From an uncultured bacterium (GTDB taxonomy: Bacteria; Bacteroidota; Rhodothermia; Rhodothermales; UBA10348): a stretch of DNA of 64,000 nucleotides. The translations under genes were made by a program, and so were the position numbers. Numbering within the stretch: the first letter of the stretch is position 1; each line of letters starts with the position of its first letter. Shown in pieces: positions 9,701 to 17,617 of this stretch. The stretch is taken from positions 434,001 to 498,000 of the forward strand of contig CALSQR010000001.1 in the NCBI GenBank assembly GCA_943788505.1, read 5' to 3'. The notes under the pieces were generated by a model that saw only the letters and a program-made list of their open reading frames with translations, ran no database searches and was not told where the DNA came from.

Positions 9701-9850
9701 CTAGCTCGAAGCACATTTTCTCAGGGTCAGGCTTTCGAATCCCTCGGTGACCGAGGTCAGGCGATAAGGCTCTATCAAATGATTCAATCTATGTATCCTG
9801 AATCTGACGTCGCCGTATTGGCCGCAGCAAGGTTGGAGGACCTTCAGTAG
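6800..9850 (+). CDS. Large secreted TPR-repeat protein
   Basis: About 1016 residues from the ATG at 6800, which is chosen because it opens a clean signal peptide (basic start, SALCFSVLFLLSTLPVMAQ); the frame is open from 6749. The rest is a solenoid of tetratricopeptide repeats of about 35 residues, many with the pattern of YbgF/CpoB and BamD-type repeats (YxxAxxxFxxFLxxYPxSxxAxxAxYxxG). A periplasmic scaffold is the likely role. It is followed after one base by a beta-barrel gene and then by HU/SPOR, exbB and exbD, so it may be the CpoB-like part of an envelope energisation complex. The function is inferred from neighbours. Ends in TAG. Confidence 0.8.
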   Translation: MNVFGRSRTRDRLVSVPLTLSALCFSVLFLLSTLPVMAQMVDRSGVEWYADGLHEFNNNLFSDAAATFREFRSAYPDHPRAPDAMYHEAESYLALGREYDAIRLLSAFERRYPRHPYAFGSRLSLGKYFFETGDYDRAILTLEQVMERTPTPQQAALALYWMGESAHRLRREDEAISYFEEVVRDYPQTETAPRAAYAIAYNQVELGRYDAAAASFERLDRQFAGSSWANNMGLALAEVYYEISEYGRAAAEIERRLPNMQGEARDRAIFLLAESYNQTRNSDGAIVNYRHFTEGDTISPYFERALYGLAWNYHHEGAWQWAADNFSMVRDSGHESLAGESAYYVGTNLRLAEDAAGSISAYQQFLSNFKGHRLADHGWYELGIVFYEERQWQSARDAFRQLVNGYPSSELRGDGLKHLGNTEIALGNFEAAHEAFDQAIDEGTVSVELLEEIIFQKAWLNYRNREYNASAVEFMELFSSNPSSAGASETLFWAAESNFQIGQFAIAEQLFTRYLRDYPGARHADAAQYALGWTYFKQGNYGAAIPRFEAFLDAYRDETGTVPYRSDARLRLADSYFALKRYPEAVRVYGRMAANGDDYSMYQIGQAYSNSGDAFEASSTFRQLLEAFPLSEWREEAQYSLGYLFFLNQEYEQAIVEYQHLIDSYPLDPLAAKAQYGKGDARFNGGDINAAVKEYERVLTNYPTSPFVADAAAGIQFALLATGQEDRADSVVDSLALVLQGTPAAEQLRFRQAEAKYQAGLIDPSMADFMRFLEFAQDEDLRSETHFYLAQAFEQKNESTFAQQHYRTIVDDHPTSARSADAAGNLGHLVLGSGNADEAERLFRLMEERSNGEARTISLARYGLSLALSAQGRDLEAESLLQEAVEVAPMSEASWPAYLGLARIAEQRQELSEAERLYDVVTSRSRDETGAEALFLLGELQLESGRVNQGIETHSRMQALFAGYPQWLARSTFSQGQAFESLGDRGQAIRLYQMIQSMYPESDVAVLAAARLEDLQ

Positions 9851-9851
9851 A

Positions 9852-11588
9852 ATGAAACAATTCGCACTTCTGGTCCTGTTTCTTGCTGCTCATTCAATCC
9901 CTGCTTTCGCGAGACAGGACACGGTTCTTCCGGATCTGGCGCCTCGCGAAGTTGAGATCACAGGCGATTTGACGATTGCATTCCCCACGTTGAGAAGACA
10001 ACCCATTGTTGGGTTCAATCCTCCGCCTCGGGTTCCTGATATCGACTCAAACCGAAGGCCATTTACGGAGGCGTATGGGCAAGCCAGTGCTGACCTGCCT
10101 CCGAGTCCGCTTCAAGCTCCTGAACCACCGAGTGTCTCGGCTATTGAGCGTAGGTTGCCGGCAACTGGGCTGCTGGACATTCGGCTTGGCGCCCATCTTG
10201 ACAGAAGTGCAGATGCAGATATCGCGCTTTTAGAGACTCCGACAACTACAGCGCTATTTGATTTCTCTTATTTCGGAACGGACGGTCATGATGTAGTCAC
10301 GGCTGGCAACAACCTCGATTCAGGTCGTGATCTCCTCTCTGGCGCCCTCTCAATTGAACAACGTGCAGGACCACTTGTACTCGGATTGGGGGTAGACGGC
10401 TTTCGCAACCAATACACATTGTTTGGAGCCGAGCCTTCCCTAGCCAGCCCCGCTCAAATTGATCCCGAACGGACTTTTTCCGGCCTTGAAGGAAACATTT
10501 CGCTCAAGAATCGCCCCGGTTCAAGGATTCGCCTGAGCCTAGAAACCGTTGCTGGTCAGTCTCATGCCAAAACAGGATTATATGATCCGGACGTTAGAAT
10601 TGACCCAGCTACAGAACGTGATGAGTCCTATTTAAAACTGACTTCTTCTGCCGTAATCCCCATCCGGGATGGAACCGTACGCATCGAGGCGCGAGGCACC
10701 TCATCAGGTCTCGATGCTTCAGGTTTTCCTGGTTCGACCATTAAGTTGGGCATGACAGGAGGATACCTGACATGGCTTTACTCAAGCAAAATGGAGATAC
10801 GAGCCGGAGCCTACTTTATGGGCTTTGACTCTGATTCTCAGACCGGTACCGATCCCGCCCGAAGTCTTACGTGGGTTGCTCCCCTAGCCCGGATCGACTA
10901 TTTGCTTTCTAGATCCATTACGGTAACAGCGGGCACAGCGCCAAGCATTGGTGAGGCATTGCAGCGTGATGCTATTCAAACTAGCCCGTATTTGATGGAT
11001 GAGCCTCGACTTCTTCCGACTCTTACATCCATTGATGCATCAGTGGGCATTATTGTTCAGTCAGACTTTGTGTCGGCCTCGGTGAAAGCTGGATGGCGGG
11101 ATCAGCCATTCCGACGCTACTCCTTCCAGCCTGCGAGTCCAAACCGGGGCTATTCAAGGGGATACCCAGCCCTAGCATATGATGACGCCCGTGTGATGTA
11201 TTCATTAGTAGATCTAAGCGTCATTCCATTTAGAGGTCTTCAGGTCGGACTCGACGCCTTGGTTCAACAGACCCAATTGGACGCAGCTGATGTAAAGGCT
11301 CCTTATGTGTCTCCCATCTCCCTTGGAGGATTCGTAGCACTCAGTTTACTGGATGGAGACCTGGAGTCTCGCGTGGACTTCGTTCATGAAACCGCACGGT
11401 CTTCAGATGTAACAGAATCCAATGACATTTCGGCCATTACCCGGGTCGATCTAATGGTTTCCTGGTTTTTCCATCCGAATTATGGGATGACAACAGGGGT
11501 CCGCAGCCTTGGGTCAACGCAGGAGTTTTGGTCGGGCTATCCTCTTGAAAGCAATGCCTTCTTCCTGGGCTTCCGATATCGATGGTGA
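9852..11588 (+). CDS. Outer-membrane beta-barrel protein of unknown function
   Basis: 578 residues with a signal peptide (MKQFALLVLFLAAHSIPAFA). After a proline-rich head (about residues 50-100: IVGFNPPPRVPD, PPSPLQAPEPPSV) come alternating strands typical of a barrel, ending in FFLGFRYRW with a C-terminal aromatic residue as recognised by BamA. No TonB plug was recognised. The head contains DLAPREVEITGDLTI, which resembles a short extension seen before barrels in this group. Start follows the TPR gene stop by one base (TAGA-ATG), so cotranscription is likely. It may bind the TPR protein; this is inference. Confidence 0.7.
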   Translation: MKQFALLVLFLAAHSIPAFARQDTVLPDLAPREVEITGDLTIAFPTLRRQPIVGFNPPPRVPDIDSNRRPFTEAYGQASADLPPSPLQAPEPPSVSAIERRLPATGLLDIRLGAHLDRSADADIALLETPTTTALFDFSYFGTDGHDVVTAGNNLDSGRDLLSGALSIEQRAGPLVLGLGVDGFRNQYTLFGAEPSLASPAQIDPERTFSGLEGNISLKNRPGSRIRLSLETVAGQSHAKTGLYDPDVRIDPATERDESYLKLTSSAVIPIRDGTVRIEARGTSSGLDASGFPGSTIKLGMTGGYLTWLYSSKMEIRAGAYFMGFDSDSQTGTDPARSLTWVAPLARIDYLLSRSITVTAGTAPSIGEALQRDAIQTSPYLMDEPRLLPTLTSIDASVGIIVQSDFVSASVKAGWRDQPFRRYSFQPASPNRGYSRGYPALAYDDARVMYSLVDLSVIPFRGLQVGLDALVQQTQLDAADVKAPYVSPISLGGFVALSLLDGDLESRVDFVHETARSSDVTESNDISAITRVDLMVSWFFHPNYGMTTGVRSLGSTQEFWSGYPLESNAFFLGFRYRW

Positions 11589-11677
11589 AAGCTATTGGTA
11601 GATCCTCGTATCTTCCGAACAAATGGTTGGCATCTCCAACCTAAAAGCCTACTAACTAGAACAGCCGAATCCCTGAC

Positions 11678-11887
11678 GTGGAAAACAGGATTACCATTGG
11701 TAGACTTATTGCACGTGCCCTTCTGGAGGGCAAGAATGTTGAAGTGCCCGGTCTCGGTACGTTCACTCGCAAACATGTCCCTGCTCAAAAACACCTTAAT
11801 GGCGACAGGGTGATCTGGACGCCTCCATCGACCAACGTCAATCTCCTGAGCGGAGCCGTCACCAAGGAGGAGACTGGCGATGACTGA
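11678..11887 (+). CDS. Small HU-like domain protein
   Basis: 69 residues from a GTG start: ITIGRLIARALLEGKNVEVPGLGTFTRKHVPA, ending in a polar tail. IxxLIxxxLxxGKxVxVPGLGTF is the core of the bacterial HU-CCDC81-like fold, a relative of the DNA-bending HU proteins found in Bacteroidota wall-associated SPOR proteins. It overlaps the next gene by 8 bp. In relatives the two HU-like domains often sit in one polypeptide before a SPOR domain, so this could be a split form. DNA binding is not shown; the basic residues typical of true HU arms are few. Confidence 0.65.
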   Translation: MENRITIGRLIARALLEGKNVEVPGLGTFTRKHVPAQKHLNGDRVIWTPPSTNVNLLSGAVTKEETGDD

Positions 11888-13160
11888 GAAAACGATTGAC
11901 CTTGCTGAACTTCTCTTCGAACTCAGTCCGTTAAACCGACGACATGCCGAGTTGCTTTCTGAGCGTTGGGCAAAAGACGTGATTCAGGAGCTTCAGGACA
12001 CAGGAGTTAGTGTGATAAGTGGCCTTGGCACTCTTTCTGCCGGATTAGATGGAATCACGTTCCAATTGGACAAAGACTTGCCAATTGCACCGGAGTTGCC
12101 CGGTGTCGAAGGCTTCAGTGAAACGGGTGCACTTGCTCACGCAGCCTTGATTGCATCTACCCACCATGTACACCCCGAATCGGGGCCATCCCTCTCAGAT
12201 GGGACGTCTCAGGCACCAGAGGTACCTGTAGTGTCGGAATCGTCGTCTACAGTAACACCAGAGCCAGAGCCCGGCTTATCCAGCAACGTTGAAGAGACAT
12301 CAACTGACGAGGATTCACTGAACGAACCACAGACCTCCGACGAGTCAACTGATGAAGCGGCACCCCTCCCGCCAGAGCCGACAGGAAGTAAACCATCATC
12401 TGACTCACCATCATCTCGACTAGCCCCCGATAATGCACCTATTCCTGGAGGCGCCTCCTCAGACGATTCCAGCAAGAAGACTATCAAGTCAGATACTTCA
12501 GATCAAGAGACTAACCAACCGACCACGGCCAAGGAAGCGGCCGCCAGAAGACGGGAAGCCTCTGCACGGATACCTTCCCGAGGTGGAAGAAGGCGCGCGG
12601 GTGTGGGCGCCCATCAAAATCAACAAGATCGTGGCGGCCTGATAATTGCCGCTGGTCTATTAGTTGTTTTGATTATCTCTATTGTTGCAGTTTGGGCTAT
12701 ACGGCCCTCGGATGACTCGATGTCTACTGATCCAATTACTGCAGCTGAAGCACAAGAGAGTGCGGAGGTGAATGTCGGGGATCTTGACGTAGATAGTGGC
12801 AGGGACATCGACAAAAATCTTTCCACAGATGAAACAGAAGGCAATCCTGAGGCACCGGCCTCAACTGCCCCTTCGGAGTCTGATGAGTCTGGCTCTGCGG
12901 TTTATCAAGAAATAACAGCTGATACTCCCGGCTACATGCTAGTTGTCGGTTCGAGCCTAGAGCTACAAGGAGCGCAACAATCCCTAACTCAATTTGCAAA
13001 TTTAGGGGTGCCTCTTGGTGTTATTGCATACGAAGAGGATGGTATAACCCGTTATCGTATGGGTGTCGGCATTTATGAAACAGCCGCTATTGCTGACGAA
13101 GCAAGAATAAAGCTATCTGAAGAGCTTCCCGAGGGAACTTGGGTGAAACGAATACGCTAA
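11880..13160 (+). CDS. HU-like/SPOR-domain membrane protein
   Basis: 426 residues. N-terminal 75 residues (LAELLFELSPLNRRHAELLS ... VSVISGLGTLSAG) look like a second HU-CCDC81-type domain. There follows a long acidic Ser/Pro/Thr linker (about 80-220), a basic patch, one membrane helix (LIIAAGLLVVLIISIVAVWAI, about 257-277), another acidic linker and a C-terminal SPOR domain (YMLVVGSSLELQGAQQ ... YRMGVGIYETAAIADEARIKL). SPOR domains bind denuded glycan strands at division sites. Cytoplasmic HU-like head and periplasmic SPOR domain are the likely topology. It overlaps the preceding HU-like gene and precedes exbB by 42 bp. Confidence 0.82.
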   Translation: MTEKTIDLAELLFELSPLNRRHAELLSERWAKDVIQELQDTGVSVISGLGTLSAGLDGITFQLDKDLPIAPELPGVEGFSETGALAHAALIASTHHVHPESGPSLSDGTSQAPEVPVVSESSSTVTPEPEPGLSSNVEETSTDEDSLNEPQTSDESTDEAAPLPPEPTGSKPSSDSPSSRLAPDNAPIPGGASSDDSSKKTIKSDTSDQETNQPTTAKEAAARRREASARIPSRGGRRRAGVGAHQNQQDRGGLIIAAGLLVVLIISIVAVWAIRPSDDSMSTDPITAAEAQESAEVNVGDLDVDSGRDIDKNLSTDETEGNPEAPASTAPSESDESGSAVYQEITADTPGYMLVVGSSLELQGAQQSLTQFANLGVPLGVIAYEEDGITRYRMGVGIYETAAIADEARIKLSEELPEGTWVKRIR

Positions 13161-13202
13161 AGGCTGACCTAACATTACTAACCTCTATTCTTTTGAATTC
13201 GC

Positions 13203-13922
13203 ATGAGGCTCCAAGCCCTTCAAGAAGTCGGCGCAGCGTCTGACAGCCTGATAAGCGTCACTGACCCGACGTCCTCCCAGCTTGATATCATCTTGCAGGC
13301 TGGATGGATCATGGTTCCAATCTTTTTCCTGTCCATTCTGACCATTTACCTTTTGGTCGAGAGGTTGATGACGATTCGGCGCTCGGTTACGGATCGAGAT
13401 GAGTTTATGGGAAGAATTCGTGAGTATGTCGGAGTCGGTAATATCCATGGCGCACAGGCGTACTGTGAAGTACAAGACAAACCTCTTACCCGAATTCTGA
13501 AGCATGGATTGGAACGTCTTGGGCGACCAATTTCCGAAATTCAAGATGCAGTAAACGCAGCGGGAAAACACGAGGCGTTCGAACTTGAAAAACGAATGGA
13601 CATTTTGGCAAGTATTGCAGGGATCGCGCCGATGCTTGGTTTCCTGGGTACAGTTACCGGAATGATCTCTGCGTTCCAGGAAATCCAAAACCTACAAGGC
13701 AATGTCAACCCAAGCGTACTAGCTGGGGGGATCTGGGAAGCCCTTGTTTCGACCGCCGCCGGACTCGTTGTGGGTATTTTGGCCCTGTTTTTCTACAATT
13801 TCCTGTTGGGTAGGATCAACAGGCTTGTGAATGACATGGAACAGTCGGCTACTGAATTCATCGATTTGCTGCAGACACCTGCTTCAGGAAGCAGATCGCA
13901 GGATTACCCATCAAGCTTCTGA
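13203..13922 (+). CDS. exbB: ExbB/TolQ/MotA-family proton channel subunit
   Basis: 239 residues with three membrane segments: VPIFFLSILTIYLLVERL near residue 40, then, after the cytoplasmic loop, ASIAGIAPMLGFLGTVTGMISAF and LVSTAAGLVVGILALFFYNFLL. These carry the conserved Gly, Pro and Thr residues of the channel-lining helices. The protein forms a pentamer around ExbD/TolR and uses proton flow to power TonB or Tol-Pal. It is followed by ExbD after 3 bp. Whether the pair serves TonB or a Tol-like system is not resolved; the neighbouring TPR and SPOR proteins are more Tol-like, and a tonB-like gene sits at the window's left edge. Confidence 0.9.
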   Translation: MRLQALQEVGAASDSLISVTDPTSSQLDIILQAGWIMVPIFFLSILTIYLLVERLMTIRRSVTDRDEFMGRIREYVGVGNIHGAQAYCEVQDKPLTRILKHGLERLGRPISEIQDAVNAAGKHEAFELEKRMDILASIAGIAPMLGFLGTVTGMISAFQEIQNLQGNVNPSVLAGGIWEALVSTAAGLVVGILALFFYNFLLGRINRLVNDMEQSATEFIDLLQTPASGSRSQDYPSSF

Positions 13923-13925
13923 TCG

Positions 13926-14333
13926 ATGTCTCTCAACTTCTCAACAGAACGAAAGCCCCTGATGGCCTTCAGCCAGGCTGGCCTGGCTGATATCGTGCTA
14001 CTGCTTTTGATTTTCTTTCTGCTGACGAGCAGCTTTATTCCACAGTTCGGAATTCAGGTCACCTTACCGCGCACTGAAGCTGCAGCTCCAACATCAGGGC
14101 AGTTCATTTCTGTTGCTGTAACAGCGGATGGCACTTTTTACGTAGAACAGGAGCGTGTGGGTCGCGAAGGTCTTCTTTCAGCACTTCAACGTGATCTGAA
14201 TGGACGTACCGCTCTAGTCCTCCGCGCTGATGAAAATGCTCTCGTCAAGCATTTGGCCTCTGTTGCTGATGCCGCCCGCGCGCTTAATCTGCGCGTTCTG
14301 ATGGCGACAGATCAGACCTCGATGACCCCTTAG
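13926..14333 (+). CDS. exbD: ExbD/TolR-family protein
   Basis: 135 residues. The N-terminal membrane helix GLADIVLLLLIFFLLTSSFI holds the essential Asp (D22), which carries protons in the motor. The remainder is the periplasmic TolR/ExbD fold (VAVTADGTFYVEQERVGREGLL ... LVLRADENALVKHLASVAD), ending about at the usual point. It lies 3 bp after exbB and ends TAG, and is the last gene of the plus-strand cluster that begins with the TPR protein. comM converges on it from the other strand. Confidence 0.9.
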   Translation: MSLNFSTERKPLMAFSQAGLADIVLLLLIFFLLTSSFIPQFGIQVTLPRTEAAAPTSGQFISVAVTADGTFYVEQERVGREGLLSALQRDLNGRTALVLRADENALVKHLASVADAARALNLRVLMATDQTSMTP

Positions 14334-14415
14334 ACGATTAAGCCTTGGTTCGTAGAGACGCCAAAAAAGGCACGAGTCTCGCCCAAGCGGCTCTCACTTT
14401 GCAAAGATCTCTCAG

Positions 14416-15930
14416 CTAACTCACCCATCGGGGTCGATATTGCAACGCCTTTGACAGGTGCCTTGGCAGTACGAGATGATCGCCATTCAAGGCAGCGATG
14501 GTCCGGGATACTTTCATCATTCGGTTGCGCCCTCTCATTGAAAGTCGTAGCGAGTTGATTGATCGGTTTAGCATCTCTTCGGCCTCCGCTGAGAACCAAG
14601 GCGGCCGACCTGCATGTTCTAAACTTTTTCCGCTATCCACCAGGTTTTGGTCTTCCTTCTTGACGAGACTCCATGCTTGCTCCGCTCGCTGCCTGATTGC
14701 ATCAGATGTCCTTGATGCAACAAACGACACCACCTCTGGATCAACAGGCTGCATAAAGACGAACATATCGATACGATCCAAAAGCGGACCACTAATGCGT
14801 GCCCTATATCGTACTACTTCGGCCTGAGTGCATTCACATGTACTGCCCTGCACCCCCGAATATCCACACGGGCATGGATTCATCGCCGCGATTAATTGGA
14901 AATTAGCTGGGTAGCGGACTGGACCGCCGGCACGAGCAATTGTAACAGCGCCTTCTTCTAAGGGCTCACGTAATCCTTCAAGGACGGAGCGAGAGTATTC
15001 GGCAATCTCGTCCAGAAAAAGCACGCCTTGATGCGCAAGAGATACTTCTCCGGGAAGTACAGGACGACCTCCTCCTAGCATACCCGCTGTATTGATGGAA
15101 TGATGTGGAGCGCGGAATGGGCGAAATGGCATCAGCCCGATCCCTGGACGCCGCAAAGAATGAATGCTAGTTGTTTCAAGAGCTTCGGCTCCTTCCCAAG
15201 CAGGGATAATTCCCGGTATTCTTTTTGAAAGCATTGTCTTTCCGCACCCGGGAGGCCCAACCAGCATAAGATTATGCCCCCCCGCGGCAGCCACTTCCAA
15301 TGCATCGATTGCGCCAAACTGTCCAAGAACCTCTGAATAGTCCAGATCAAAACTCTAACAACGCTGCTGCGCCTGCACAGGCCTTTCCGGAATGCGCTTC
15401 CCCGTTACGACATCTATTGCCTCAGCCAGGTGTGATACACAGTGAATGTGCGTGTCTTCGAGTAGCAATGCCTCATTACGATTTCCTTCAGGCACGATAA
15501 AGTGTGTGATTCCAACCGCTGAGGCAGACGCAATCGCTGGCAACACACCACGTACTGATCTGACACCTCCGTCTAGTGTTAGCTCGCCCATCACAACGAA
15601 TGAGCTAACATCGTGCTCACACTCAATCTGACCATCAGCCAAAAGCATACCTAACGCGATCGGAAGGTCGAATGATGATCCTTCTTTTCGTGTGTCTGCT
15701 GGTGCTAAGTTGATCGTGATCGCTCCTCGTGGAAAGGAAAGACCAACTGCAGCAATGGCGGCTCGGATGCGGTCCATTGCCTCCCGAATGGCTCCATTTG
15801 CAAGACCTACAACTGTATGGCGAGGTATACCAGAAATGATTGATATTTCAATGAGCACGGGTGGTGTGTCCATTCCAGCGGGACTGCACCCGTTAAGTCG
15901 ACTATACCTGAGCACAGCTCCCATGAACAT
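14416..15930 (-). pseudogene. comM: ComM/YifB-family Mg chelatase-like AAA+ protein, interrupted by an in-frame TAG
   Basis: The N-terminal piece (15930-15355, 191 codons) has the Lon-protease-like ChlI domain (VVGLANGAIREAMDRIRAAI, FDLPIALGML, VVMGELTLDGGVRSVRG). The C-terminal piece is in the same frame and holds Walker A GPPGCGKTML, Walker B FLDEIAEY and the Zn-like motif CPCGYSG. Between them is only TAG at 15355-15357, after which FDLDYSEVLGQ takes the place of the usual family D-F-x-D-V-x-G-Q. Read through, the product would be 504 residues, exactly normal for ComM, a helicase in natural transformation. The C-terminal piece (from an internal start near 15300) would lack the head. Point mutation or error; no frameshift is needed. 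Confidence 0.88.
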
Positions 15931-16080
15931 ATAAAAATCAGTTATTGCATCCTCCTACCCGGGATTCGAATAAAGACCCGACAAACGGCAATACGTAACC
16001 GATCCAACCAACATGAATTGGTACGTTCATGATTCCGCACGTAGTTTGCCATCCCGACCTTCCCTGACCTTCTACTCCTC

Positions 16081-16959
16081 ATGCGCTTCGGTATTACTGG
16101 AAATCCTGGCAAAGACACTTTGTGGCAACCCCTCGAAGAAGTCCTGCAGATTCTCAACGAATCGTCCTATTCCTATGTCTTGCATCCTGATATGCATGAC
16201 GGGCTTGTCTCCCGAGGGATGATCGCACCTCCCACAAGGATATCCGATGTCAGGACATTCATTGATTCCGCTGACATCATCCTTTCCTTCGGTGGAGATG
16301 GGACGCTGCTGAAAACAGTCGCTGAGCTTGGAGATACTCCCAAGCCCATCCTGGGAGTAAACCACGGACGCTTAGGCTTCCTCGCCAATGTTGAAGGCAC
16401 TGAACTGAATGGGCGTCTCGACAAATTAGAGAGAGGCGATTTCATTGTCGAAGAGCGCCTAGTATTGCAAGCCACAAAGTCCTCAGGCAAGGCCTTCCCT
16501 CTGGCCCAGGCAATGAATGAATTCACGGTCCAACGCGCCGGCGATGCAGGTTTAATAAGCCTGGAAGTTTCCATTGATGGCGTAGCGATGAATACATACT
16601 GGTCAGACGGATTGATCATCTCCACTCCAACAGGTTCTACGGCTTACTCTCTTGCCTTGGGTGGCCCGATAATGGTTCCTGGGTGTGGATCCATCCTAAT
16701 CACTCCCATTGCCCCTCACAGCCTCACGGTACGCCCAGTAGTGTTGTCTGAAGACTCAGTGGTCAGCATCAGAATTCTAGACGAGGAACGTTCGCATATC
16801 TTCACGGCCGACGGTGTCAGTTCAGATGACTCCTTAATTGGAGAATCCATCACGGTTAAGAAGGCTGACTACAAGGTTCGCCTAATTCGTTTTCATGATC
16901 AGGATTATTTTTCCACATTGCGGACTAAATTGATGTGGGGAGCTAGAAAGACTACTTAA
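16081..16959 (+). CDS. nadK: NAD kinase
   Basis: 292 residues, the family length. It contains the signature FGGDGTLLKTV (GGDGT at 71-75), GVNHGRLGFLANVE, the NE motif (AMNEFTV) and TPTGSTAYSLALGGPI with SxxAGGP-like ATP and NAD binding. It phosphorylates NAD to NADP in the cytoplasm. It is flanked by comM on the other strand and by tRNA genes, and seems to be transcribed singly. The start ATG at 16081 matches the family start. Confidence 0.95.
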   Translation: MRFGITGNPGKDTLWQPLEEVLQILNESSYSYVLHPDMHDGLVSRGMIAPPTRISDVRTFIDSADIILSFGGDGTLLKTVAELGDTPKPILGVNHGRLGFLANVEGTELNGRLDKLERGDFIVEERLVLQATKSSGKAFPLAQAMNEFTVQRAGDAGLISLEVSIDGVAMNTYWSDGLIISTPTGSTAYSLALGGPIMVPGCGSILITPIAPHSLTVRPVVLSEDSVVSIRILDEERSHIFTADGVSSDDSLIGESITVKKADYKVRLIRFHDQDYFSTLRTKLMWGARKTT

Positions 16960-17046
16960 AATGTCTTCATGGTAGTTTTATCAGTACGACGAGGCGGTCA
17001 TAGTTTGTCAACTAGGTGTGAAACTGGAGAAGGATCTCAGTGATTG

Positions 17047-17076
17047 TTGACTACAGCGAAAACACAGCCGTATATT
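17047..17076 (+). promoter_or_regulatory. Sigma70-type promoter of tRNA-Phe
   Basis: TTGACT at 17047-17052, an 18-bp spacer, then TATATT at 17071-17076, with the tRNA starting 14 bp downstream of the -10 box. Five of six bases match the -35 consensus and five of six the -10. Confidence 0.75.
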
Positions 17077-17089
17077 CGTCGGCTAGGCC

Positions 17090-17162
17090 GGTCAGGTAGC
17101 TCAGTTGGTAGAGCAATGGACTGAAAATCCATGTGTCGGGGGTTCAATTCCCTCCCTGACCA
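17090..17162 (+). tRNA. tRNA-Phe (GAA)
   Basis: Seven-base acceptor stem GGTCAGG (17090-17096) pairs with CCTGACC (17155-17161), discriminator A at 17162. The D arm is TAGCTCAGTTGGTAGAGCA, the anticodon stem-loop has CTGAAAA with anticodon GAA at 17123-17125, and the T loop reads GGTTCAATTCC. CCA is not encoded. Confidence 0.97.
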
Positions 17163-17240
17163 CACCGAATCGTACGGACATATAGTCGAGATTCAGTTCT
17201 GAGAAATGTCGCACTACACGGATTCCTCAAAATCTTGTAG

Positions 17241-17270
17241 TTGCACACCGCTCGGAGGGGGACGTATCTT
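17241..17270 (+). promoter_or_regulatory. Sigma70-type promoter of tRNA-Asp
   Basis: TTGCAC at 17241-17246, an 18-bp spacer, and TATCTT at 17265-17270, 26 bp before the tRNA. The spacer length equals that of the other two tRNA promoters in the window. Confidence 0.65.
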
Positions 17271-17295
17271 TGCGTCTGCTTCGAGAGGGTCATAA

Positions 17296-17373
17296 GGTCC
17301 GGTAGTTCAGTTTGGTTAGAACGCCTGCCTGTCACGCAGGAGGTCGCGAGTTCGAGTCTCGTCCGGACCGCCA
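17296..17373 (+). tRNA. tRNA-Asp (GTC)
   Basis: Acceptor GGTCCGG (17296-17302) pairs with CCGGACC (17363-17369), discriminator G at 17370 and encoded CCA at 17371-17373. The anticodon stem CCTGC/GCAGG encloses CTGTCAC with anticodon GTC at 17331-17333. The T arm is GCGAGTTCGAGTCTCGT. In contrast to tRNA-Phe, CCA is in the gene. Confidence 0.97.
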
Positions 17374-17375
17374 TT

Positions 17376-17411
17376 AAAACCCCGATTCATCACACGATGA
17401 GTTGGGGTTTT
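17376..17411 (+). terminator. Intrinsic terminator after tRNA-Asp
   Basis: AAAACCCC, then a short interior part with CATC/GATG, and the complementary GGGGTTTTTTT close the loop around 17376-17414. A T run follows the stem. The left arm is unique; the right arm is repeated (next entry). Confidence 0.75.
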
Positions 17412-17471
17412 TTTATGGAGTTGGGGTTTTTTTATGGAGTTGGGGTTTTTTATGGAGTTGGGATTTTTATG
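17399..17471 (+). repeat. Four tandem copies of a terminator 3' arm
   Basis: Copies at 17399-17417, 17418-17436, 17437-17454 and 17455-17471, 17-19 bp each, consensus gagttggggtttttttatg. The T runs are 7, 7, 6 and 5 long, and the last copy has gggatt. Each copy contains the arm that can pair with the single AACCCC left arm, so alternative hairpins are possible. It probably arose by slippage. Confidence 0.9.
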
Positions 17472-17617
17472 GCCTAGAATAAATGATTCGCGCTGGATAG
17501 CGCACGCATAGCGACCCTGTTTTCCGGCACTAGGAAAAGGTCCTATTTTGTCTTTCCTGCTGCCACCTCAGAATGGAGTGAATACCGCTGCCCTTCAAAC
17601 TACCTAGAGCTACGACA

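Noticed and set aside
12209-12487. Minus-strand frame rich in Ser/Glu
   Set aside because: It mirrors the acidic repeat-like linker of the SPOR protein; low-complexity shadow.
1914-15357. Recoding of TAG as a sense codon
   Set aside because: TAG ends many intact genes in the window (sixA, the TPR gene at 9850, exbD, serS), and the kinase also has an in-frame TAA.
17241-17477. Reading frame across tRNA-Asp and the repeats
   Set aside because: It is made of the tRNA and terminator repeats and has no protein-like features.
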